Assembly (NCBI GenBank): GCA_021835845.1
Contig: JAKBJU010000005.1
Span: 1 to 36,504, forward strand
Length of the DNA: 36,504 nucleotides
Reading direction: 5' to 3'
From: Pseudomonadota bacterium
GTDB lineage: Bacteria; Pseudomonadota; Gammaproteobacteria; Burkholderiales; JABEVD01
Part shown: positions 1 to 6,242 of the stretch, in pieces
Layout of the letters: each line of letters starts with the position of its first letter
Numbering within the stretch: the stretch's first letter is position 1
The notes under the pieces: generated by a model
The model's database searches: none
What the model was told of the DNA's origin: nothing
The model's input: only the letters and a program-made list of their open reading frames with translations
Translations under genes and position numbers: made by a program

Positions 1-25
1 TTGAAGAAAGTTCGAGCCCAGAAAC

Positions 26-125
26 TGGCGCCATTATGCCGAAAATTCACTGGCGCCATTACGCCGAAAATTCGGTGGCTCCTTTATGCCGAAAACGAAT
101 TGGATCCATTGAGGTGAAAAATGAC
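26..125. repeat. Four contiguous 25-bp degenerate tandem repeats
   Basis: Units begin at 26, 51, 76 and 101, each starting TGG and carrying a GCCGAAAA-like core; the first two differ at only three positions, the third is more diverged and the fourth more still. There are no spacers between units. Multiple short repeats of this kind are known at the ends of IS21-family elements, where they bind the transposase, so this may be the terminus of an element lying left of the window. That assignment is inference; the repeat structure itself is directly visible. Confidence 0.8.
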
Positions 126-254
126 AGTTCATTAGCAATACGATCAACAACTTACGAGATGAGTAATTGAATGGTTTGATTTCAGCATTGGTAGGTGTAC
201 GAAACTCTTTGCTTTGCTTCGGATGATGTTCCTTGCAAGAAAGAAGTCGTCAGA

Positions 255-935
255 TCAACTGTCTTCGATGACATCAAAGTCGGCTAATATATCGGGTCGT
301 TTTGCGCGCCCAATAAACAGACCGAACACCGATCGGTCCGGCAAACGCTCATTCAGCAACCGCTTGCACGCCTTGAAGTGCGTACCGTTGGTCAGTAGGT
401 CATCGAACAGGATGATGGTCTGCTTTACTGGCATCTGAAGGCATTCTTCGTCGACGTCCAGCATGGCGTAAAGGTCGTCCGGAGTGGGGCGTTTTTCCCC
501 AGCCTGGAACTCATGGTGGGCTCGCATTGATTGCTTAGTGACCAGTAACTCGCGCAGGTCCAGATTGGGATCTACCGCGCGTAACGATCGGGTCAGACGG
601 CCGTCGTAGAGAGGGTCAGTCTTGGCTTTGGACGGCGGAATCGGGACAACAGTACAGGTCCTGATCGCGTTCTCGTTGAGTACGCCTCGGACCAGACTTG
701 CCACCGTTACAATGGCCCGTTCTTTGTGGGCGTACTCAGGCCGGCCGACTTTGGCAACTGACTTCTTGTAATTCGAGATTAGGTTGTTGACTGGGCCGGC
801 GTTGAATCCACCACGCGGTTGGTACTCACCGAGGCAGAAGCACTCGTCGTCGGCCGTCAGGTAGTAGTGATCGGGCCGAATCGCATCATCAATGCGAATG
901 ACCCGAAATGCCGAGGTGTTTTCTGATTTCGTCAT
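255..935 (-). CDS. ComF-like phosphoribosyltransferase-domain protein, partner of DprA-like protein
   Basis: This 226-residue protein has a type I phosphoribosyltransferase-like core: a proline-rich segment VVPIPPSKAK near residue 97, as in ComF-type proteins, and a hydrophobic strand leading into DDLLTNGTHF near residue 178, which matches the PRPP-binding loop (hydrophobics, two acidic residues, TxG). It lacks the N-terminal zinc finger of housekeeping ComF. Its ATG at 933-935 lies inside the 3' end of the upstream dprA-like gene (47-nt overlap), so the two are almost certainly cotranscribed and possibly translationally coupled. No other in-frame ATG exists, so the start is fairly secure despite a weak ribosome binding site. 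The substrate is unknown. The pairing with a DprA-like protein outside a competence locus suggests a defence or toxin-antitoxin role (inference). Confidence 0.8.
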   Translation of the reverse strand: MTKSENTSAFRVIRIDDAIRPDHYYLTADDECFCLGEYQPRGGFNAGPVNNLISNYKKSVAKVGRPEYAHKERAIVTVASLVRGVLNENAIRTCTVVPIPPSKAKTDPLYDGRLTRSLRAVDPNLDLRELLVTKQSMRAHHEFQAGEKRPTPDDLYAMLDVDEECLQMPVKQTIILFDDLLTNGTHFKACKRLLNERLPDRSVFGLFIGRAKRPDILADFDVIEDS

Positions 936-1785
936 ATTCGGACACTCGGATCGCTCCGGCCGCCTGCAACCTCTCGGGCCACTTTAGGCCACGGTGGAAG
1001 CAGCTTTCTAAAATGAACAATTTACGACCCTGATCGAGTGCCGCACGACCCTGAATCAGACTCCCAGAGGTTTCGCCTGCCTCAACGATGACAGTTGCCT
1101 GTGTCAGGGCGGACATCGTTGCATTGCGCTCGGGGAAGAAAAGCCGGTTCCACTTAGGCGATTGACGCATGTAACGAATAACCGGCACTTGGCTCACTAG
1201 TAGGTAATTGCGAGCGATGTGCTCCTGGAGTTTGCTGTTTTCACGGGGATAGGCTTCACTGATTGGAGTTCCGATCACTCCGATAGTTTGTCCGCCAGCT
1301 TCCAGCGCTGCCGTATGAGCAGCCGTGTCGATGCCACGCGCCAAGCCAGATACCACCACTACGCCGTCGGCTGCCAGGCATTTGGCAAGCCTGCGTGCAC
1401 GGCGAACGCCTTCATCACTAGCTTCGCGACTGCCGACAAGGGCCACGCGCAGCGGCATAAAAAGCAGATCCAAGTTTCCACGGTAGTAAAGGAACTGGAC
1501 GGGGTGACGCGCAGCACGTAATGCTTCTGGATATTCCATCGTACCTTGCACGATGAATCCGGCGTCATCAATACGCTTCGACTGAAGGATGCGCAGCACT
1601 TCCTCAGCACGCCTGGCTGCCTGCTCGGGATCAACGAAATGAGACGGGAGGTCGTTGCCGCTTTTGCGGAACATTTCAGCAAGAGTTTTGAACGATTGGC
1701 CATCGCGAGCCCACAGTTCTTCGTAAGCGCCCAACTCAAGCGCTGGAGATACCGCTTGCTGTGCAAAAAGCTCAGCCGTAGTCAC
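889..1785 (-). CDS. DprA/Smf-family Rossmann-fold protein (short, accessory type)
   Basis: The protein carries the hallmark motifs of the DprA/Smf family in order: VALVGSREAS, SGLARGIDTAAH, an isolated YPREN segment, FFPERN, and VIVEAGETSGSL followed by a GR-containing strand. Housekeeping DprA loads RecA on incoming single-stranded DNA in the cytoplasm; this copy lacks a recognisable C-terminal winged-helix domain and has a divergent N-terminus. I chose the GTG at 1785 because AAAGAG sits six to eight bases upstream; an ATG at 1824 would add 13 residues but has no visible ribosome binding site. The 3' end overlaps the phosphoribosyltransferase gene by 47 nt. The gene sits between a repeat array and transposon debris, so it is probably accessory rather than the chromosomal competence dprA. 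Family assignment is firm; a defence role is inference. Confidence 0.85.
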   Translation of the reverse strand: MTTAELFAQQAVSPALELGAYEELWARDGQSFKTLAEMFRKSGNDLPSHFVDPEQAARRAEEVLRILQSKRIDDAGFIVQGTMEYPEALRAARHPVQFLYYRGNLDLLFMPLRVALVGSREASDEGVRRARRLAKCLAADGVVVVSGLARGIDTAAHTAALEAGGQTIGVIGTPISEAYPRENSKLQEHIARNYLLVSQVPVIRYMRQSPKWNRLFFPERNATMSALTQATVIVEAGETSGSLIQGRAALDQGRKLFILESCFHRGLKWPERLQAAGAIRVSEYDEIRKHLGISGHSH

Positions 1786-1909
1786 TTTTATCTCTTTCAA
1801 AATACGTATCTTTGAAACATACATCAGTCAATAAAAACTGTCCAGCTTAAGGTGGAAAGCCTTCAACACTAAAATTCTAGCTGCATATAGAGATGGCGTT
1901 GCTAACCCG

Positions 1910-2353
1910 TTATTCTGGGTTGCCGGCTATTACTGCCCGCTGTTCATCCCAAAGTAATGGTGTGCCCGATGACAGATCGAACAAAGTGACGTGGCCTGGC
2001 AATGACTCGTCCAGAATAGCAGCCACTATGTCCGGCGAGAGCGTGGTCAAGTTGACCATCCGACTCACATAACTGCTGTCGATTCCTTCTAGAGCCGCGA
2101 TCTCCTTGAGAGACCTAGCCTCACCAAATTCAAGCATGGCCAGCCAGCGATGACCTCTGGCCAGCGCCATCTGAAGCGGCGTTGTCGCAGTGTCCCATGG
2201 CCTCGCCCTGACAGTCTCGCCATTAGGCAGCGTGACCAACTTGCGCCCGCTGCGTCGCTTGATCTGGATCGGTACTGACAATGTCAGGCGGCCATCGCTG
2301 GCCTCGATGACGTCGGGTTCGCCCGTCTTCTGGATTCGGATACCACTCAGCAT
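1910..2353 (-). CDS. ParB/KorB-like helix-turn-helix protein of genomic-island type
   Basis: The 147-residue protein has a basic N-terminal half rich in beta-type segments and a helix-turn-helix near residues 80-101 (SLKEIAALEG then SSYVSRMVNL), followed by LTTLSPDIVAAIL, which is typical of the ParB/KorB HTH group. I recognise this as the small DNA-binding protein often found beside large serine recombinases and DUF2924 proteins in proteobacterial islands; neither partner is in this window, so it looks like an orphan. The open frame extends upstream to 2425, but those residues are read from transposase-derived DNA, so I start at the ATG at 2353, where similarity to the family begins. No good ribosome binding site precedes it, which fits loss of the native 5' region. 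It may therefore be poorly expressed. Confidence 0.7.
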   Translation of the reverse strand: MLSGIRIQKTGEPDVIEASDGRLTLSVPIQIKRRSGRKLVTLPNGETVRARPWDTATTPLQMALARGHRWLAMLEFGEARSLKEIAALEGIDSSYVSRMVNLTTLSPDIVAAILDESLPGHVTLFDLSSGTPLLWDEQRAVIAGNPE

Positions 2354-2411
2354 TGAGCCGTTCGTCCGGGTTGAGTTCTGGGCTGTAGCTGGGCAGGTAA
2401 AAGACCTCGAT
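2349..2411 (-). pseudogene. Remnant of IS630-family transposase (C-terminal DDE segment)
   Basis: On the minus strand, in a different frame from the flanking HTH gene, about 21 codons read IEVFYLPSYSPELNPDERLN, the conserved segment of IS630-type transposases that contains the third catalytic acidic residue (NPDE). Similarity stops abruptly on both sides, so only a scrap remains. Its downstream end abuts the ATG of the ParB-like gene, which marks a recombination junction. Confidence 0.8.
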
Positions 2412-2455
2412 CGGGGTTGCGCCATTTTTCCGGGAAGCGCCAGGCGCCTGCCATC

Positions 2456-2491
2456 CTGCCCGACATTTCCGCGTCGACAACTGCCGGGCAG
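2456..2491. other. Inverted repeat CTGCCCG/CGGGCAG upstream of the 2525 gene
   Basis: Seven-base arms at 2456-2462 and 2485-2491 flank a 22-base loop. It lies just before a candidate -10 (TACAAT, 2494-2499) for the gene at 2525, so it could be an operator or the terminator stem of lost upstream DNA. There is no T tract directly after it. Confidence 0.3.
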
Positions 2492-2493
2492 AG

Positions 2494-2499
2494 TACAAT
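2494..2499 (+). promoter_or_regulatory. Candidate -10 box for the 2525 gene
   Basis: TACAAT is followed by a start codon 26 bases later. No convincing -35 element is seen at 16-18 bp spacing, so this is weak. Confidence 0.3.
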
Positions 2500-2524
2500 A
2501 CCCTTTTTACTCCAGGAAGACGAA

Positions 2525-2839
2525 ATGGCGGAAAGCATCCCGTTCAATATCAAGGGCGACATCGTGGGCTATTCGGCAATGGATGTCTGCGCGACCGGGA
2601 TGAATTTCTACGGTCCGAAGGGCTTCTTCAGCCCGGCGGCGGTCACGAAGAGCGTCGCATATGAAGTGATGGCCGGCATCGAGCTCGCAGCGAACCGCTT
2701 CGGCGCGGACAACGTGATTATCCATTACAAGGATGACGCACAGCTTCCCTTCATCTTCCAGACCTATGGGAACGCCGGGCCGCGCATCGTCGCTGCGGTG
2801 AAGGAAATCATGGAATCTGCCGAAACCGGGCGCGAATAG
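2525..2839 (+). CDS. Small protein of unknown function (104 aa)
   Basis: I do not recognise a family. The 104-residue product has no signal peptide or membrane segment and looks like a compact alpha/beta domain, with two cysteine-poor halves around SVAYEVMAGIELAANRFG and the strand NVIIHYKD. The start is well supported: AGGAAG lies six bases upstream of the ATG, and base use and codon choice match the core genes to the right. The gene stands at the point where accessory DNA gives way to core-like DNA. A longer upstream frame exists from 2417 but runs through transposon-derived sequence, so I reject it. It could be cotranscribed with the permease to its right, or could have been before the MITE inserted between them. 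Confidence 0.7.
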   Translation: MAESIPFNIKGDIVGYSAMDVCATGMNFYGPKGFFSPAAVTKSVAYEVMAGIELAANRFGADNVIIHYKDDAQLPFIFQTYGNAGPRIVAAVKEIMESAETGRE

Positions 2840-2928
2840 CCGCTTTTCCTGCACCCCGGCAGCGACTATGATGTCGTATTGCCGCGACCCGGATGGGAAG
2901 CGGCGATTCGGAAAAAGGCGCAACCCCT

Positions 2929-3192
2929 ATGGAACCACTGATTTATTCCCGCGCAGATCGCGTTGCTGGGAAAATCGAGATGATCGCGCGGAGCGCGACG
3001 CAGATCGTAGCCGGGCCTACGACATCAAGGAGCGCGACAAGGCGAGCGCTCGATTTTTACGCAACCCTATTGGGACGGGGCTTTGCGGGTGATCTTCTTT
3101 GTTGCGCGGCTCGCGAATGGAATAACCATTCGACTTCGCCGCGCGCCTCGAATCTCATCTCGCAAAGTCGCGTCGCGACCGCGTGGGAATAA
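2929..3192 (+). other. Chimeric open frame from the displaced permease start codon through the MITE
   Basis: The duplication leaves a second copy of the original ATG at 2929-2931, still preceded by the native upstream sequence (AAAAAGG about ten bases before). From it, 87 codons run through the whole element to a TAA at 3190-3192, 14 nt before the permease ATG at 3207. The peptide resembles nothing I know and is unlikely to be functional, but its translation could deliver ribosomes to the permease start by reinitiation. Confidence 0.4.
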
Positions 3193-3204
3193 ATCAGTGG
3201 TTCC
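2931..3204. mobile_element. 274-bp MITE-like element with 20-bp perfect terminal inverted repeats
   Basis: The left end (2931-2950) GGAACCACTGATTTATTCCC is repeated exactly in reverse complement at 3185-3204. The element is flanked by a 4-bp direct repeat CTAT at 2927-2930 and 3205-3208, consistent with a target-site duplication. It codes for no transposase and contains a perfect 7-bp hairpin at 3114-3132 (CGAATGG, loop AATAA, CCATTCG). The end sequence resembles those of IS5-like elements, but I cannot confirm the parent. This element accounts for most of the 367-bp gap between 2839 and the permease start. Removing it plus one CTAT copy restores an uninterrupted 5' region ending CCCCTATGGAAAAACGC, the permease start codon and first codons. 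Confidence 0.88.
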
Positions 3205-3206
3205 CT

Positions 3207-4241
3207 ATGGAAAAACGCTTCGAACAGGCGGCTCAACTGGCTGCCGTCTTCATTCTGGTGGCAGGCTGCTTTCTGGTACTGAGGCCCTTCCTGGCGGCGG
3301 CGATGCTCGCCGCCGTGGTGTGCATCTCGACATGGCCGCTTTATGTCCGACTGCTGCGCAGCATGAAGGGCCGGGAAAATGTCGCCGCGCTCACCATGAC
3401 GCTCTCATTGGTCCTGGTGCTGATTCTGCCGCTGGCAATCTCCGCCTACAACCTCAGCGACAACGTCACTGCCTTTTACAACCAGATCAAGCAGGCCGCA
3501 GAGGCAGGCCCGCCTGCGCCGCCGCTGTGGCTGAAGGATGTGCCGATATTCGGCCAATCGCTTTCGGAGTACTGGCAGCGCGTCGCTACCAGCCGTGAGG
3601 AAATGGATGCCCTGATGAAGCGCCTGCTGGAGCCTGCCAGGCATTTTCTGCTTGCGGGAGGGATGATGCTCGGGCGGGGCGTGATGGAAATGAGCCTGGC
3701 CGCATTCATCAGCTTCTTCGTCTATCGGGACGGCGATGCCCTGGCGCGCTTTCTCGACAAGGCAGCGAGCTGCGTTGTCGGGGAGCATGCCGCAAATATG
3801 CTCGATACCGTCGACAACACGATACGGGGCGTCATGTACGGGCTGTTGGGGACCGCGCTGGCTCAGGGTTCCGTTGCCGCAGTCGGATTTCTTATCGCGG
3901 GAATTCCTGCAGCGCTGCTGCTCGGAGTCGCGACTGCGATCCTGTCCCTGCTCCCGGTGGGGCCGCCCCTGATATGGGGCGGCGTGGCCATCTGGCTGTT
4001 CTATCAGGGCAGCGTCGGATGGGGGATTTTCATGCTGCTCTGGGGAATCCTGATCAGCGCCGTGGACAATGTGGTGAAGCCCATGCTGATCAGCCGCGGC
4101 AGCAATCTGCCGTTTATCCTGGTCTTGTTCGGCGTGATGGGCGGACTGGCCGCCTTCGGTTTCGTCGGCATTTTCCTGGGGCCGACCTTGCTGGCGGTGG
4201 GGTTCGGTCTGGTGCGGAACTGGGCTGCCCATGCCGCTTGA
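3207..4241 (+). CDS. AI-2E/PerM-family (UPF0118) membrane permease
   Basis: The 344-residue protein has the layout of the AI-2E transporter family (TqsA/YdiK/PerM): two closely spaced N-terminal membrane helices (about 9-45), a third near 60-80, a long soluble loop (about 85-150), then a cluster of C-terminal helices containing the family signature around GIPAALLLGVATAILSLLPVG and DNVVKPMLISRG. Members export small molecules or ions across the inner membrane; the substrate here cannot be told. I start at the ATG at 3207, the ancestral start shown by the MITE footprint; a GTG at 3183 would begin inside the element. The MITE has separated this start from its native ribosome binding site and promoter, and no Shine-Dalgarno sequence is visible in the 20 bases now preceding it. 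The coding frame itself is intact. Confidence 0.88.
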   Translation: MEKRFEQAAQLAAVFILVAGCFLVLRPFLAAAMLAAVVCISTWPLYVRLLRSMKGRENVAALTMTLSLVLVLILPLAISAYNLSDNVTAFYNQIKQAAEAGPPAPPLWLKDVPIFGQSLSEYWQRVATSREEMDALMKRLLEPARHFLLAGGMMLGRGVMEMSLAAFISFFVYRDGDALARFLDKAASCVVGEHAANMLDTVDNTIRGVMYGLLGTALAQGSVAAVGFLIAGIPAALLLGVATAILSLLPVGPPLIWGGVAIWLFYQGSVGWGIFMLLWGILISAVDNVVKPMLISRGSNLPFILVLFGVMGGLAAFGFVGIFLGPTLLAVGFGLVRNWAAHAA

Positions 4242-4405
4242 AGACCGAATTCCGGGCTTCATGAGCCTCATCGGGCGAGTCCGCCTGCCGGGCCTGCGCC
4301 GGCCTGTCGCGAATGAATCCAGGATCGCATTCACAAAACATTAACAATGGCTCTGTATGCTCATGTGGACGGCTGATTCAAGCCAGAAATTCGGAAAGAG
4401 CAAAC

Positions 4406-6241
4406 ATGATCGAGCAGCAGGTCGAAGTGGGATATGCGCGTCGCCCCGTCTTTCACGGCATAGGGTCGCTCCTGAGGGGGGGCGAAGTCGATCGGAGCAG
4501 AAAGCTGGAGCTGCTCGACGACATCGTCGAGAACTGCGCGCTGACCGCGGTGTTCCAGCCCATCATCGAGATGAAGAGCGGCACGATCATGGGCTACGAG
4601 GGATTGATCCGGGGGCCCTCCGACAGCCCCTTGCATGCGCCTGTTGCGCTGCTGAGGGCGGCGGAAGCCTGCGACAGGCTTTTCGAGATAGAGCGGCTGT
4701 GCCGCAAGGTGACGCTCGAGAGCTTCGTGAAGCTGAACCTTTCCGGCAGGCTTTTCCTCAACATCAGTCCGGAATGTCTGATCGAACCGCTTTTCAGGGA
4801 AGGCGAGACCCTCAGGCTGATTCACAGCCTGGGCATCAATCCAGACAGGATCATCATCGAGCTCACCGAGACGCAGCCCACCTATGATTATTCCCTGCTC
4901 AGGGATGCCGTGAACCATTACCGGGAAATGGGATTCAGGGTGGCGATCGACGACCTGGGGGAGGGCTTTTCGAACCTCAGGCTGTGGTCCGAACTCAGGC
5001 CGGATTTCGTCAAGATCGACATGCACTTCGTTCAGGGCATCAATCAGGATTCGGTCAAGCATCAGTTCGTCAGCTCGATCCAGCAGATCGCTGAAAAAAC
5101 GGAAACCCGCGTGATCGCGGAAGGCATAGAAACTTTCGCCGAGCTTGCCGTCATCAAGAATCTGGGCATTGCCCTGGGACAGGGCTATCTGATCGGAAGG
5201 CCCAATGCCAATCCGGTGATTTCCGTCGGAACGGCTATCGTCAAGGCCCTGAATGAGTCCGCTCCGGCAAGGGGGCAGTTCCAGAATAACGCGACTGCCA
5301 TGAAAATCCTCAGGAAGATCGCGCCGGTTTCGCCGGATACGTCCAACCAGGTGGTGTTCCAGATATTCACGGACGACCCGGAATTGCATTCCCTTCCCGT
5401 GGTTGATGCCATGAGGCCGGTCGGACTCCTGAAGCGCCACCATGTCATCGAGAATTTCGCGAAGCCTTTCGTCCAGGAGCTTTTCGGCAGAAAGCATTGC
5501 TCCGTGATGATGGATGCCTCCCCCATGATCGTCGACCAGAACATCAGCCTGCACGACCTGAGCAATCTGATCGTCTCGTCCGGACGGCACCATCTTCTCG
5601 ATGGGTTCATCATCACCAGCCACGGCAAGTATGCCGGAATGGGCAGTGCGCACGACCTGATGCGTGAAATCACCGAGATTCAGATCAATATCGCGAGGTA
5701 TGCGAATCCCTTGACGCTGCTCCCGGGGAACGTTCCGATCAACGAGCATATGGACATGCTGATTGAAGCCGGCGTTCCGTTTTTCGTCTGCTATTGCGAT
5801 CTGGATAATTTCAAGCCCTTCAATGACGTATATGGCTACAGGAAGGGTGACGACATGATCCAGCTTTGCGGCGAGATCCTGTCTGATGTCTGCGACATCG
5901 AGCGGGATTTCATCGGCCATATCGGCGGGGACGATTTCATCATTCTGTTCCAGAGCCAGGACTGGCAGACACGCTGCCTGGATGCGCTGGCCCGCTTCGA
6001 TGCGATGAGCAGCGGTTTTTTTTCTGAAGAGCACCGCAGGGAAGGGGGGGTCACGACCCAGGACAGACGCGGGGAGAGGGTGTTCGCTCCGCTCACCAGT
6101 CTTTCTATCGGCGCAGTGCCGGTATTTCCAGGTGCCTACGGATCGCATCACGAGATTTCGGAAGCTGCGGCGGTTGCGAAGAAGAATGCGAAGAAAACTG
6201 CAGGCAGCAGCCTTTTCGTCGAAAGGCGCAAGCAGCCCTAG
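4406..6241 (+). CDS. EAL-CBS-GGDEF protein, probable c-di-GMP phosphodiesterase
   Basis: The order is EAL (about 41-290), a CBS pair (about 330-440) and GGDEF (about 445-600) in 611 residues, without membrane segments. The EAL domain keeps its catalytic set: E65 in EGL, the Asn in LNIS, ELTE, the DD pair in AIDDLGEG, the Lys in VKID, AEGIE and GQGY; the loop normally DDFGTG reads DDLGEG. The GGDEF signature is GGDDF, with the usual Glu replaced by Asp, and no clear I-site. I therefore expect phosphodiesterase activity, with the CBS pair and degenerate cyclase domain sensing nucleotides (GTP or adenylates), though some cyclase activity is not excluded. The start at 4406 has GGAAAGAG upstream; an ATG at 4313 would add an unconserved tail. 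It ends 1 nt from the convergent fimV-like gene. Confidence 0.9.
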   Translation: MIEQQVEVGYARRPVFHGIGSLLRGGEVDRSRKLELLDDIVENCALTAVFQPIIEMKSGTIMGYEGLIRGPSDSPLHAPVALLRAAEACDRLFEIERLCRKVTLESFVKLNLSGRLFLNISPECLIEPLFREGETLRLIHSLGINPDRIIIELTETQPTYDYSLLRDAVNHYREMGFRVAIDDLGEGFSNLRLWSELRPDFVKIDMHFVQGINQDSVKHQFVSSIQQIAEKTETRVIAEGIETFAELAVIKNLGIALGQGYLIGRPNANPVISVGTAIVKALNESAPARGQFQNNATAMKILRKIAPVSPDTSNQVVFQIFTDDPELHSLPVVDAMRPVGLLKRHHVIENFAKPFVQELFGRKHCSVMMDASPMIVDQNISLHDLSNLIVSSGRHHLLDGFIITSHGKYAGMGSAHDLMREITEIQINIARYANPLTLLPGNVPINEHMDMLIEAGVPFFVCYCDLDNFKPFNDVYGYRKGDDMIQLCGEILSDVCDIERDFIGHIGGDDFIILFQSQDWQTRCLDALARFDAMSSGFFSEEHRREGGVTTQDRRGERVFAPLTSLSIGAVPVFPGAYGSHHEISEAAAVAKKNAKKTAGSSLFVERRKQP

Positions 6242-6242
6242 G

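Noticed and set aside
26-125. CRISPR array
   Set aside because: The 25-bp units are contiguous with no spacers, and no cas genes are nearby.
1803-1831. Promoter TTGACT with a 17-bp spacer upstream of the DprA-like gene (minus strand)
   Set aside because: The -35 is good but the hexamer at the right spacing (TACGTA) matches a -10 at only two of six positions.
2840-3182. Plus-strand frames before the permease as separate genes
   Set aside because: They fall in the MITE or are the chimeric frame created by it; no family match.
4361-6151. A 596-codon open frame on the minus strand opposite the EAL-CBS-GGDEF gene
   Set aside because: Antisense shadow; the sense frame carries the catalytic motifs.
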